Counted from the first letter of the stretch, positions 10,501 to 19,159 are shown. The stretch: 64,000 nt of DNA from Prevotellaceae bacterium (GCA_031266015.1 JAISBU010000006.1:1-64000), one strand, 5' to 3'. The notes: a model not told the origin generated them from the letters alone. Numbers and translations: made by a program.

Positions 10501-10526
10501 GCCTGGGAGTAAACATCAAATTTTAA
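7521..10526 (+). CDS. SusC/RagA-family TonB-dependent outer-membrane transporter
   Basis: SusC-type proteins are 22-strand barrels that import oligosaccharides with a SusD lid, powered by TonB. The 1001-residue product has a signal peptide (cut near TAFAQG), a carboxypeptidase-regulatory-like domain (about 30-110: ISGKVVDKSGEGIPGAIVKVEG), a plug domain (EETVIVGYGSQKAKDLTAPI, then AAQALQGKIAGVQV and SIYGVRAANGVVIVTTKSG) and a barrel ending in an aromatic residue (GVNIKF). It is the first gene of the PUL, 40 bp ahead of susD. The coding sequence is clearly more GC-rich than the flanking housekeeping genes. The substrate is inferred from the downstream enzymes. Confidence 0.95.
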   Translation: MFQKQTTTKRGKGLAVLAALLLFTGVTAFAQGGATISGKVVDKSGEGIPGAIVKVEGANTFVLTEADGAFSIVVGPNGQLSFSSMGYVPQVLPASGANMVVQLEDDAFLLEETVIVGYGSQKAKDLTAPITVVKGTELSKQATTNAAQALQGKIAGVQVINGGAPGAGATVRIRGVGSIGDYAKPLYVVDGVFVDNIDFLSSNDVESMSVLKDASASAIYGVRAANGVVIVTTKSGKRGDGGAVVTYEGYVGLQVPTNLMKMANTGQYVTLMNEANVNTIGYVPKDVSSYNGANTDWYDAILHSAMMTSHSLDVTGGSEKSTYSLGLNYLYQDGILNLSNDYNRYNIRARGDYQVSKYVKAGASFMASRYVHNKPGEDAFHQAYINPPTYNVYDDSNAAAYPVRFGSPQQVGLGNEYANPYAKGYYYDVREDGYHILPTVFLEAKLLDNRLTFKTQYNQDLVFFNTRDYQQEFFVGGAHGRSVSKLSKQSNTETKQLFDNTLTFADAAGKHSYSLLGGMSVRQEEKYWIKGLANNVPGGGDNEKYIKNGSSSGRDADDSGEKHRGMSYFMRSSYSYDGKYLATLTFRADGSSKFQEKWGYFPSVGLGWVVSDEGFAKDQQLFDFLKLRASWGMLGNDNVPANASQILGKSEAKTSGIFGDRVVDGVGAQTVMQNYVKWEVVNEFDVGVEFAFLKHRLTGSLDFYRRETDNVVFSAPVASGGGVSELLGNNGTVRNMGVEFFMEWRNQISADLSYSVSANLTYLNNQVTEVLNRPDGKVPGKEVNGATATYAVVGKPIGSFYGYKVEGVYQTRKELLDAPPGRELGDFILSEDIVYLGSPIPWLMGGIDFGLTYKGWDFSLALQGQLGNKVLNQKRMQRGTFPDANYDLDFYNNRWTKDNPSSDYPSAAALQKSAMLKPNSFFVEDASYIRISNVQLGYTIARSAASVLPECRVYLLAQRPLTLFGYNGFTPEVAGAPNESGIDTKTYPMQSVYSLGVNIKF

Positions 10527-10566
10527 CCTGCCAGCTAAATTGTGAATCGGCAAATTATAAAACATA

Positions 10567-12045
10567 ATGAAAAGAGTAGCCATATACAACTTCTGCCTCC
10601 TGCTGATGCTTACGGCAGGATGCTCGGACTTCCTGACGTTTCCGCAGGAAAGTGAAGTGCCTACCAGTAGCCTCGACTACACCAAAAAGGAGAACATGTT
10701 TGCCCCGGTGAGCAACGCCTACGCCTCCCTGCGCAAGGATGATGCGCACGGATTTGCCTACATAGGGCTGTGCGAAATCGTGAGCGACGACGCCGATAAG
10801 GGCAGCTCTCCCACCGACGGCTCCGGCATGATTGAGCTGGACGCATACTCCTACGGCGCTGCCAACACCCACATTAACAGCTACTGGACGGGGCTGTTCG
10901 ACATTGTAAGCGCCGCCAACAACGCCATGCACACGCTGCCCAACTTTTTGCCCATCATAAAAGACGAAACCGGCATGCGTGAGTACAGCGGCTTGGTAGC
11001 CGAAAGCCGCTTCCTGCGTGCCTACGCCTACTTTTGCCTGGTGCGCACCTTTGGCGGGGTACCCCTTATCAGCTCGCTGCAAACGGCGGCTGAACTCAAC
11101 AGTCAACCCCGTGCTCCGCAGGATTCGGTGTACGCTTTCATACATCGCGATTTGACGGCCGCTGTGCAGGACTTGCCCGAATCGTACACCAGGGAGTGGG
11201 CAGGGCGTGTAACCCGCTATGCCGCCATGGCGCTCAAGGCAAAGGTATTCCTGTACCAGCGGCAGTGGGATTCGGTAGCCTACTATACCGACAAAGTAAT
11301 TGCCAGCGGACGCTTTGACCTGCACCCGGACTTTTACCGCATGTTCCGGATAGACGAGGAAAACTGTGAGGAGTCGCTCTTTGAGTTGCAGAGCACCTCG
11401 CTGGGGCAGGTAGACGGCTCGCGCGACATTGGCCTGGAGTATGCCTACGTACAGGGTCCTCGTGGCAACTTGCCGGGCAACATGCAGGGCTGGGGCTTTA
11501 AGGTGCCCAGTCAGGCGCTGATAAGCTTCCTTGAGGGCAGGGAAGAAGCCGACCGCATCAAGGCCACCATCATGGTGCGGGGTACGGTAACGCCCGAGGG
11601 CGACAGCATCATACGCACCTGCGCCAACCCCTACTACAACATGAAGGCGTACACGCCCTCATCGTACAACAAGTGGTCGTACAACGCCTACGGTCTTGAT
11701 CAGAACGTGCGCCTGTTGCGCTACGCCGAGGTGCTGCTCATACACGCCGAGGCGCTGGCCAGCGGGGCTACCGCGGCCGTGAGCATGTCGTTGGACGAGG
11801 CCATGAACAAGGTGCGCCGCAGGGTACACCTGACCGAAAGAAACGGCTATACAATCAACGACATATACGATGAGCGCCGTGCTGAGCTGGCAATGGAGGA
11901 AAACCGCTTCTTTGATCTCGTACGCACCGGTCGTGCCGAGTCTGTGCTTGGCCCCAAGGGTTACACCGCAAAAAATACGCTGTTTCCCATTCCGCAACGC
12001 CAGATGGAGCTCAACCCCAGCTTGGTGCAAAATCCGGGGTATTAG
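10567..12045 (+). CDS. SusD/RagB-family surface glycan-binding lipoprotein
   Basis: SusD proteins cover the SusC barrel and bind glycan at the cell surface. The 492-residue product has a lipoprotein signal (LLMLTAGC, Cys near residue 18), the N-terminal helical region with FLTFPQESEVP, the TPR-like core (RFLRAYAYFCLVRTFGGVPLI) and the typical C-terminus (DEAMNKVRRRVHL, DERRAELAMEENRFFDLVRTG, LFPIPQRQMELNPSLVQNPGY). These match the family from end to end. It follows susC by 40 bp and is surely cotranscribed. Confidence 0.95.
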   Translation: MKRVAIYNFCLLLMLTAGCSDFLTFPQESEVPTSSLDYTKKENMFAPVSNAYASLRKDDAHGFAYIGLCEIVSDDADKGSSPTDGSGMIELDAYSYGAANTHINSYWTGLFDIVSAANNAMHTLPNFLPIIKDETGMREYSGLVAESRFLRAYAYFCLVRTFGGVPLISSLQTAAELNSQPRAPQDSVYAFIHRDLTAAVQDLPESYTREWAGRVTRYAAMALKAKVFLYQRQWDSVAYYTDKVIASGRFDLHPDFYRMFRIDEENCEESLFELQSTSLGQVDGSRDIGLEYAYVQGPRGNLPGNMQGWGFKVPSQALISFLEGREEADRIKATIMVRGTVTPEGDSIIRTCANPYYNMKAYTPSSYNKWSYNAYGLDQNVRLLRYAEVLLIHAEALASGATAAVSMSLDEAMNKVRRRVHLTERNGYTINDIYDERRAELAMEENRFFDLVRTGRAESVLGPKGYTAKNTLFPIPQRQMELNPSLVQNPGY

Positions 12046-12134
12046 TTAAAATATTGATAATAAACAGTTTAAGCATTCAGTTTTAGTGTCTCACAAATCA
12101 AAATAATTATTAACCAACCTAAATTTTAACAGCT

Positions 12135-13055
12135 ATGAAAAAACAATTCAAGTGGCTCTACGTAGCCGCACTTGCAATCGGCGTAGCAGCATTTACTGCC
12201 TGTGACGACGATGACAACAACAACAACGGTAATGGGGGTGAGCTGACGGGTCCCGATGCTATTGCCGCCGAGAACCTGATGGCCCACTGGGCATTTGACG
12301 ATACGCCAAACGACCAGAAAGGGCGCCAGGGAACTGCTGTGGGCAGCGTTACCTACGTTAAGGGACAAAGGGGCAAGGCCTACCAGGGCGCCGAAGCCTC
12401 GTACATCAGATTCCCTTACTCGGCCAACGACAACCTCTCGCAGGTAACGGCGTACACCATTGCCTTTTGGGTAAGATTTGTGGAGCGTGCCGGCGCCGAT
12501 GGCATCTTCTCGCTGAGCGGCGGCGAGGTAATTACCACCGATGGTGTTGCCTCTGCGCCTGCCGACCACTGGGCTGCAGGTTTGCAAATCTATCAGGATG
12601 GAGCAAAAGATTCCCTCACGCTCAGAACCACGGGCAACAGGAATGAGTTTGGCCTCCTTTGGGACCCCGCTGGAAAATCCCCTATGAATGTAGGTAGCAG
12701 CTGGTACCACTTCATGGTAACCTATGACAACGCTACCTCCACCAAGAGTCACTACGTCAACGGAAAGAAGTGCGCTGAGGTGGCTAACATTGTTCAGGTG
12801 CAGAAAAATCCGGAAACCGGTCTTCCGGCCGTAGAGGTTCCGCTAGGCGATTTAAAAATGCACTTGCGTGAAGTCGGCAAGGAGAACGTTGGCGTTATCG
12901 GCTCTTGGGCTAACCGCGTGCTAAGCTACGATTTGCAAGATTGGCAAAATACCTTCCGTGGCCAGCTGGATGAGCTGCGTGTCTACAACCGTGCGCTGAC
13001 TGATACGGAGGTTAAGGCGCTGTACGAGGCAGAATTTATGGCGGTGGAGGACTAG
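12135..13055 (+). CDS. LamG-like surface lipoprotein, SusE/F position
   Basis: This 306-residue lipoprotein (signal to AFTAC, then an Asp/Asn-rich linker DDDDNNNNGNG) holds one concanavalin/LamG-type jellyroll: LMAHWAFDDTPND, YTIAFWVRF, WYHFMVTYD and the closing GQLDELRVYNRALTDTEVKALYE. The acidic residues after Cys fit export to the cell surface in Bacteroidota. Placed directly after susD, it occupies the slot of a surface glycan-binding protein, so I infer glycan capture rather than catalysis. A strong terminator follows (13084-13127). An enzymatic role cannot be ruled out because jellyrolls also occur in GH16-type enzymes, but no catalytic motif of those was seen. Confidence 0.85.
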   Translation: MKKQFKWLYVAALAIGVAAFTACDDDDNNNNGNGGELTGPDAIAAENLMAHWAFDDTPNDQKGRQGTAVGSVTYVKGQRGKAYQGAEASYIRFPYSANDNLSQVTAYTIAFWVRFVERAGADGIFSLSGGEVITTDGVASAPADHWAAGLQIYQDGAKDSLTLRTTGNRNEFGLLWDPAGKSPMNVGSSWYHFMVTYDNATSTKSHYVNGKKCAEVANIVQVQKNPETGLPAVEVPLGDLKMHLREVGKENVGVIGSWANRVLSYDLQDWQNTFRGQLDELRVYNRALTDTEVKALYEAEFMAVED

Positions 13056-13083
13056 CAGCGGAGATATTCAAGTCGGATTATTT

Positions 13084-13127
13084 AGAGTCCCTAAAATAGT
13101 TGAGGTTGTTTTGGGGACTCTTTTTTA
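13084..13127 (+). terminator. Terminator inside the PUL
   Basis: Arms 13084-13096 (AGAGTCCCTAAAA) and 13109-13121 pair with one G-U mismatch and are followed by a T-run. It separates the binding genes (susC, susD, lamG) from the three enzyme genes, which probably get reduced read-through transcription. Its position supports the start of the next gene at 13139. Confidence 0.8.
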
Positions 13128-13138
13128 CTGTAAAATTT

Positions 13139-14836
13139 ATGGCAAGCCTAAGCAAAGTGGCTTCAAAAAAAATAAACCATATCCTGACCACCCTTGCGCT
13201 GGCGCTCTGCCTGTGCGCATGTGGCGAAGAGGATCGCATCAACACGCCAACGCCTGCGGTTAACCTGCGCCCGGATAGCGTGTTTATCAACGGCGCCCAC
13301 GTGGCCTCGGGTGCGGCTATTGGCAATCTGCCGTTAGCGCCCGTTAGCGTGCGCATCAAGTTCAACGCTGCCGTAAATGTCGACAGCATGAACAAATCGT
13401 ACATTTACTTCAGCGGTCGGGCTGAGCAAAATTACACCTACGCAGGCGATAGCAAGGATGCTACCGTGCTGCATATTACAACAGAGGCTGCGCTCGCCTC
13501 TTCCTTTGAGCGCTGGCAACTCCACATTTCCGAGGGCAGGTACTTGGGCGGCAAGGTAAAAATGTCCTACGAGTGCACCTTGATTGCCGATGCAAAAGCG
13601 GAGCCTGTTTTTCCTCAAATTAGCAACGACTCGCTCTTGACGCTGGTACAGCATCAGACGTTTAAATACTTTTGGGATTACGCGCATCCCGCATCAGGTC
13701 TGGCGCGTGAACGGTCGAATTCCGGCAACACGGTAACCGCCGGAGGCAGTGGTTTTGGTTTTATGGCCATACTGATCGGTATAAAACGTGGTTTTATAAC
13801 CCGTCAGGAGGGGTTAGAGAGATTTACCAAAATCGTAGACTTTTTGAGCGCCTCCACAACAGAAAAATTTCATGGGGCTTTTCCTCACTGGATGAACGGG
13901 CAAACAGGTAAAGCAATCGCTTTCAGCGCCAACGACAATGGAGGCGATTTGGTTGAGACCGCATTCCTGATGCAGGGATTACTTGCTGTAAATGAGTACT
14001 TTAAAAACGGAACTTCGACAGAGGAAATCGCGCTTTGCGCTGGCATTCAAACTTTGTGGAAAAACGTAGAGTGGGATTGGTATCGCCAAGGCGGACAAAA
14101 TGTGCTGTACTGGCACTGGAGTCCGGACAAGGGTTGGGCAATGAACATGAAAATACAGGGCTGGAATGAGTGCTTGATTGCTTATGTGCTGGCGGCAGCA
14201 TCGCCCACGCATTCTGTTCCTAAGGAGGTATATGATCAGGGTTGGGCACGCAACGGCAATATGCGCAACGGCAACGAGTACCACGGTGTAACCTTGCCTT
14301 TGGGTGGGGCATACGGCGGCCCCATGTTCTTTGCACACTACTCATTTTTGGGCTTGAACCCTGCCAAAATCAGCGACCGGTATGCCGACTATTGGGGGCA
14401 AAACGTGGCACATGCCAGAATCAACCACAGCTACTGCGCTGCAAATCCCAAAGGATATGTTGGCTATAGCGCTGAGTGTTGGGGTCTGACAGCCAGCGAT
14501 ATACCTAATGGATATGCGGCCGGCTCGCCCACCAACGACAGAGGAACCATTGCGCCGACAGCATCGCTATCGTCATTCCCCTACACGCCGGAAGAGAGCC
14601 TGGCTGCGCTTCGATTTTTTTACTATAAAATCGGAGATAAGCTATGGAAAGAGTACGGGTTTAAGGATGCATTCAGCCTTACGCAAGGCTGGTATGCCTC
14701 TGATTTTTTGGCTATAGATCAAGGTCCTATTGTAGTAATGATAGAGAATTACCGTACCGGTTTTGTGTGGGATTTATTCATGCAAAATGCAGATGTGCAA
14801 AGCGGGTTAACGAAGTTGGGATTTACGATAAAATAA
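13139..14836 (+). CDS. GH144 family endo-beta-1,2-glucanase-like lipoprotein
   Basis: The 565-residue product starts MASLSK, has a lipoprotein signal (LALCLCAC), an N-terminal beta domain (about 35-150, Big-like: PDSVFINGAHV, VSVRIKFNAAV) and a C-terminal alpha/alpha-barrel (about 164-565) with the glycoamylase-like/GH144 pattern: TFKYFWDYAHPASGLARERS, GGSGFGFMA, NDNGGDLVETAFLMQGLL, VLYWHWSP, YVLAAASPTH, YGGPMFFAHYSFLGL, TASLSSFPYTPEESL and IDQGPIVVMIENYRTG. Family GH144 is known for endo-beta-1,2-glucanase activity. It is 45 bp ahead of the GH3 gene. The longer frame from 13100 would begin inside the terminator, so 13139 is preferred. Confidence 0.88.
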   Translation: MASLSKVASKKINHILTTLALALCLCACGEEDRINTPTPAVNLRPDSVFINGAHVASGAAIGNLPLAPVSVRIKFNAAVNVDSMNKSYIYFSGRAEQNYTYAGDSKDATVLHITTEAALASSFERWQLHISEGRYLGGKVKMSYECTLIADAKAEPVFPQISNDSLLTLVQHQTFKYFWDYAHPASGLARERSNSGNTVTAGGSGFGFMAILIGIKRGFITRQEGLERFTKIVDFLSASTTEKFHGAFPHWMNGQTGKAIAFSANDNGGDLVETAFLMQGLLAVNEYFKNGTSTEEIALCAGIQTLWKNVEWDWYRQGGQNVLYWHWSPDKGWAMNMKIQGWNECLIAYVLAAASPTHSVPKEVYDQGWARNGNMRNGNEYHGVTLPLGGAYGGPMFFAHYSFLGLNPAKISDRYADYWGQNVAHARINHSYCAANPKGYVGYSAECWGLTASDIPNGYAAGSPTNDRGTIAPTASLSSFPYTPEESLAALRFFYYKIGDKLWKEYGFKDAFSLTQGWYASDFLAIDQGPIVVMIENYRTGFVWDLFMQNADVQSGLTKLGFTIK

Positions 14837-14881
14837 TGTATATTGCTGATGTTGTTTTTGAACCTAAAAAAATATAAAGAT

Positions 14882-17149
14882 ATGAGACGGGGAATTTTTG
14901 CCGTGTGCTTGGCCCTATTGGTTTGCGCCTGTGGCAGCAAAAAATCTGCGGATGCAGAAATGGATAAGTTTGTGAAAAACCTGATGCGGAAAATGACCTT
15001 GGAGGAAAAAATAGGCCAGCTGAATTTACTTTCGGTAGGGTTTGATGTTACGGGCCCCATCCTAAGCCAGGGTGTTGAGGATAAAATAGAAAAAGGCCTG
15101 GTAGGAGGCGTTTTCAACACGTACACGCCTGATGCTGTGAAAAAGCTGCAGGATATTGCCATAACCAAAAGTCGCTTGAAAATTCCGCTCCTTTTTGGCT
15201 ACGATGTTATACATGGACACAAAACCATTTTTCCTATACCGCTGGGCTTATCCGCTTCTTGGGATTTGGATTTGATAAATCGCACCGCAAAGGCGGCAGC
15301 AAGCGAGGCTTCGGCCGATGGTCTACACTGGACTTTTTCACCCATGGTAGATATTTCACGCGATCCTCGTTGGGGACGCGTTAGCGAAGGCTCCGGAGAA
15401 GATCCCTACTTGGGCTCCGAAGTAGCTAAAGCCATGGTGCGGGGTTACGAGCAAGATGGAATGAGCAATCCGGAAGCGGTGATGTCATGCGTAAAGCATT
15501 TTGCGCTATATGGAGCCTCTGAAGCCGGACGTGACTACAATACCACGGACATGAGCCGTCAGCGCATGTACAACGAATATTTTCCGCCCTATAAGGCCGC
15601 CGTTGACGCAGGTGCATCTACCGTAATGACCTCATTTAATGAAGTTGACGGCATACCTGCTACTGCAAATAAGTGGCTGATAGACAACATGTTGAGAAAA
15701 GAGTGGGGTTTTCAGGGCTTTGTGGTAACCGACTATACCGGAATAATGGAAATGGTGCAGCATGGCATGGGAAATAAGACAAAAGTCTCGGAGTTGGCCA
15801 TCAATGCCGGAATTGATATGGATATGGTAAGCGAGTACTTCATTGACGAATTACCAGCTCTGGCGCCATCCGGTAAGGTCAAAATTGAGGCGATCGATGC
15901 TGCTTGCCGTCGCATTTTGGAGGCCAAATACAAGCTGGGTCTGTTTACCGACCCTTATCGTGGAGCCAGCGCAGAGCGTGCTGCAAAACAAATTATGAGC
16001 GCCGAAAAGTTGAGCTTGAGCAAAGAAGCAGCCATAAAAAGTATGGTGTTGTTGAAAAACGACAGGCAGGTACTTCCGCTTAATGCCGCTAAGAAAATTG
16101 CCTTCATTGGGCCGCTTGTAAAAAATCAGCGAGACCTTATCGGCAACTGGAGCGGAGCCGGAAGCTGGAAGCAGGCTGTCAGCCTTTGGGATGCGCTTGA
16201 AACCAGCTATGGTAAAGGTAAATTTTTGTATGCTAAGGGCTGCAACCTGGTTGATGATGAGGCTTTGCGCAACAAGCTAAATCCACACGGAGGCAGTATT
16301 ATTCCCGATAGTAAAACACCTCAGCAGCTGATTTCGGAGGCGGTGCAAACAGCGCAGCAATCAGATGTTGTGGTGGCAGTTTTAGGCGAAAGTTTTGGTA
16401 TGAGCGGCGAAGCGGCAAGCCGTAGCGGTATTGGGTTGCTCGATAACCAAAAAGAGCTGCTGAAGGCGCTGAAGAAAACCGGAAAACCGATTGTGCTGGT
16501 GCTAATGAACGGTCGTCCGCTGGTTTTGCAGTGGGAAAACGATAACCTTGATGCTATTCTCGAAACATGGTTTGCCGGTACGCAGGCAGGTCCGGCTATT
16601 GCAGAGGCGCTGTTTGGGGCGGCTAATCCAAGCGGAAAAGTTACCATGACATTTCCGCGCAACGTAGGGCAAATTCCTGTTTACTACAACCATAAGAACA
16701 CAGGTCGTCCTTTTGACGCCACGCAAAAGTATACCACCAAATACTTGGATGTTCCCAATGAACCGCTGTATCCTTTTGGCTATGGACTCAGCTACACTAC
16801 TTTCAAATACTCCAATGTTGCATTGACAGGCCAAATCTTAACCTCAAACGGCGCCATAGAGGCAAGCGTAAGCGTTTCTAACACAGGACAATATGCCGGA
16901 GAGGAGGTGGTGCAGTTCTACATTCGCGATTTGGCAGGTAGCGTTACGCGCCCCGTAAAAGAGCTCAAAGGGTTTGAGAAAATAATGCTTAACCCAGGCG
17001 AAAGTAAGGATGTGAAATTCACCATTACACCGGAAATGTTAGCCTTCTATAATGCAGACTTGCAGCTGGTTTCAGAGCCGGGGGAGTTTCATGTCTTTAT
17101 AGGAGGAAGCTCTGCCACAGCTAACAAGGCGGAGTTTACGTTGAAGTAA
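14882..17149 (+). CDS. GH3 beta-glucosidase, lipoprotein
   Basis: The 755-residue product starts MRRGIF, with a lipoprotein-type signal (ALLVCAC). Domains follow the BglX plan: GH3 N-terminal barrel (about 25-350; MTLEEKIGQLN, GYDVIHGHKTIFPIPLG, SPMVDISRDPRWGRVSEGSGEDPYLG), with the nucleophile Asp in GFVVTDYTG near residue 283; the GH3 C-terminal domain (about 390-620) with the acid/base region GESFGMSGEAASRSG; and a fibronectin-III-like tail (EEVVQFYIRDLAGSVTRPVKELKGFEK). In beta-1,2-glucan loci such enzymes hydrolyse sophoro-oligosaccharides to glucose. It sits between the two GH144 genes, so I infer that role here. Confidence 0.93.
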   Translation: MRRGIFAVCLALLVCACGSKKSADAEMDKFVKNLMRKMTLEEKIGQLNLLSVGFDVTGPILSQGVEDKIEKGLVGGVFNTYTPDAVKKLQDIAITKSRLKIPLLFGYDVIHGHKTIFPIPLGLSASWDLDLINRTAKAAASEASADGLHWTFSPMVDISRDPRWGRVSEGSGEDPYLGSEVAKAMVRGYEQDGMSNPEAVMSCVKHFALYGASEAGRDYNTTDMSRQRMYNEYFPPYKAAVDAGASTVMTSFNEVDGIPATANKWLIDNMLRKEWGFQGFVVTDYTGIMEMVQHGMGNKTKVSELAINAGIDMDMVSEYFIDELPALAPSGKVKIEAIDAACRRILEAKYKLGLFTDPYRGASAERAAKQIMSAEKLSLSKEAAIKSMVLLKNDRQVLPLNAAKKIAFIGPLVKNQRDLIGNWSGAGSWKQAVSLWDALETSYGKGKFLYAKGCNLVDDEALRNKLNPHGGSIIPDSKTPQQLISEAVQTAQQSDVVVAVLGESFGMSGEAASRSGIGLLDNQKELLKALKKTGKPIVLVLMNGRPLVLQWENDNLDAILETWFAGTQAGPAIAEALFGAANPSGKVTMTFPRNVGQIPVYYNHKNTGRPFDATQKYTTKYLDVPNEPLYPFGYGLSYTTFKYSNVALTGQILTSNGAIEASVSVSNTGQYAGEEVVQFYIRDLAGSVTRPVKELKGFEKIMLNPGESKDVKFTITPEMLAFYNADLQLVSEPGEFHVFIGGSSATANKAEFTLK

Positions 17150-17165
17150 AAATTTAGTCGTGGAT

Positions 17166-18758
17166 ATGAAGAAAATTACCCTGTCACTTATATGCATAAC
17201 CTGCTGGTTGACCCTTGCGGCGCAGCCGTACAGCCAGTTTGCAACACCCCGTACGCTGGAGGCCGCGGGCTATCCAGCTCACGTTGACTTGCGCTGGGAT
17301 AATCAGAAAAAGTTTACCTACGAAATATTTGCCTCTAAAGACGGTGGCAAAAAGTTTGTAAAGCGTGCAGAGACAGCGCAGAGTTACTACTACGATTTCG
17401 TAGAAGATTTTGTCGGTAAAGCTCCGGCAAAGCTGGTATACAGAGTTGTTCCGAAAGGAATGCCGGTAAGCTCCAAAGACGCCGGCAAGTTTGAAGTTAA
17501 GGTCGCTACGGTTGAGCGCACCGACGATGCTTTGTTAGATTTGGTTCAGCAGTATACCACCCGATATTTTACCGATTTTGCCTATCCGGGATGTAACTTG
17601 GCTCGGGAGCGTAGCAACGACACCCGTGAGGTAGTAACCACCGGCGGAACAGGTTTTGGGGTTATGGCGCTGGTGGCTGCCGCCGAGCGTGGGTATATTA
17701 CACGAGAGCAATCAACCGGCTACATCAGCGGTATCGTTGAATTTTTGGATAAGGTAGAACGTTTTCACGGAGTTTGGGCGCACTGGTACGATGCCATTTC
17801 CGGCCAGCCCTTCAGCTTTAGCAAGTATGACGATGGCGGAGATTTAGTAGAAACGGCCTTCCTTGTACAAGGATTGCTTACCGCTCGCCAGTACTTTAAA
17901 AACGGCTCGGCAGCGGAGCGTAAGCTGTGCAACCGCATTACTAAAATGTGGGAGGAGGTAGAGTGGAGCTGGTACACACAGGGAACGGACTCCCTGTACT
18001 GGCACTGGAGCAAAAACCACGGATGGAAGATGAACCATCGAATAAAAGGCTATGACGAAACGCTTATAACCTACATCCTGGCGGCAGCCTCCCCGACCCA
18101 TCCCATTGCGCCGTCTGTCTACCATAGCTGCTATCCTGCATCTACCTACTTCAAAAACGGGAAGGAGTATTTGGGCATAAAGCTCTCACTGGGTATGGAT
18201 TACGGCGGCCCGCTGTTTTTCTGCCACTACTCCTTCCTGGGGCTTGATCCGAGAGGTCTGAATGACAGCTATGCCGATTATTTTGAGCGCAATCGGGCGC
18301 ACACGCTTATTCATCGCGCCTACGCAGTTGCGAATCCATACAGGCATAAAGGGTATGGCGCCAGCTTTTGGGGCTTTACCTCATCAGATGATGCATTGAC
18401 CGAGTATAGTTCGCATCATCCTAATACAGAAGCCGATAATGGGACGGTTTCACCTACGGCTGCCCTGTCATCATTGCCCTATGCACCTCAGGAGTGCATG
18501 GAGGTAGTGCGCAACCTATACTACAACATGGGCGCATCAACCCTGGGCCCATACGGCTTTTACGACGCTGTAAACCTTAACCTGCCACAAGGGCAACAGG
18601 TGGTACGCACCAACCTGGCCATTGATCAGGGCCCCATAGCCGTTATGGTTGAGAACTACCGGAGCGGCCTGCTATGGAAGCTGTTTATGCAAAACCCGGA
18701 AGTACACGAAGGCCTGAAAAGCTTAGGCTTCTACTACAAAGAAGACAGCCTTCGCTAA
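17166..18758 (+). CDS. GH144 family endo-beta-1,2-glucanase-like protein, secreted
   Basis: The 530-residue product has an ordinary Sec signal (LTLAAQ) rather than a lipobox, a fibronectin-like beta domain (about 30-115; VDLRWDNQKKFTYEIFASKDGG) and a GH144 domain (about 125-525) sharing GGTGFGVMA, YDDGGDLVETAFLVQGLL, SLYWHWSKNHGW, YILAAASPTHP, YGGPLFFCHYSFLGLDPRG, TAALSSLPYAPQECM and IDQGPIAVMVENYRSGLLW with the paralogue at 13139. The start is ATG 17166; a GTG six bases earlier is the alternative. It lies 16 bp after the GH3 gene and ends the enzyme operon at a strong terminator. Periplasmic location is inferred, complementing the lipid-anchored paralogue. Confidence 0.88.
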   Translation: MKKITLSLICITCWLTLAAQPYSQFATPRTLEAAGYPAHVDLRWDNQKKFTYEIFASKDGGKKFVKRAETAQSYYYDFVEDFVGKAPAKLVYRVVPKGMPVSSKDAGKFEVKVATVERTDDALLDLVQQYTTRYFTDFAYPGCNLARERSNDTREVVTTGGTGFGVMALVAAAERGYITREQSTGYISGIVEFLDKVERFHGVWAHWYDAISGQPFSFSKYDDGGDLVETAFLVQGLLTARQYFKNGSAAERKLCNRITKMWEEVEWSWYTQGTDSLYWHWSKNHGWKMNHRIKGYDETLITYILAAASPTHPIAPSVYHSCYPASTYFKNGKEYLGIKLSLGMDYGGPLFFCHYSFLGLDPRGLNDSYADYFERNRAHTLIHRAYAVANPYRHKGYGASFWGFTSSDDALTEYSSHHPNTEADNGTVSPTAALSSLPYAPQECMEVVRNLYYNMGASTLGPYGFYDAVNLNLPQGQQVVRTNLAIDQGPIAVMVENYRSGLLWKLFMQNPEVHEGLKSLGFYYKEDSLR

Positions 18759-18780
18759 CAACTAAATTACTATTTAGCAA

Positions 18781-18818
18781 GATGTTAAGGGCGGCGAAGC
18801 CGCCCTTAACATCTTTTT
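18781..18818 (+). terminator. Terminator of the PUL
   Basis: A perfect 15-bp stem (18781-18795 with 18799-18813) around GAA is followed by TTTTT. It lies 22 bp after the last PUL gene. Confidence 0.85.
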
Positions 18819-18828
18819 CCCCTCACGC

Positions 18829-18935
18829 CGCTCCGTCATTCCGACCGGAGCGTAGCGGAGTGGAGGAATCTCGTGCCCCTCGTCATTCCGACCAAGCCCG
18901 CGAGGTACGAGCGGGCGCGTGGAGGAACCGGAGCT
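18829..18935. repeat. GTCATTCCGACC / GTGGAGGAA intergenic repeats
   Basis: Two units, GTCATTCCGACCGGAGCG...GTGGAGGAATCTC and GTCATTCCGACCAAGCCCGCGAGG...GTGGAGGAACC, lie side by side. The same units recur at 23458-24100 and 63860-63893. Each can fold on itself (GGAGCGtAGCGGAGTGGAGG, GCCCGCGAGGTACGAGCGGGC). The rest of the 18759-19159 gap has an ATCAATCGTAAAT tract and no credible gene. Confidence 0.6.
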
Positions 18936-19159
18936 CAGGGTGACAACGCACGATGCGCGTCATCCCAATCATAAATTATCAATCGTAAATGGTTGGCGTG
19001 GCTTCGCCCCCAGCTTTTTTGGTGACAGGCGCTACAAAAAATTGCGCCGCTACTCGTTTAGCTGGCAAATAATATGTAAATTTGTCATGCCGTATGGGTG
19101 CTTTACATCCTTCATACGAGTACAACTTTCTGTAAGTAAGAATAATACAGCCTCTACGC

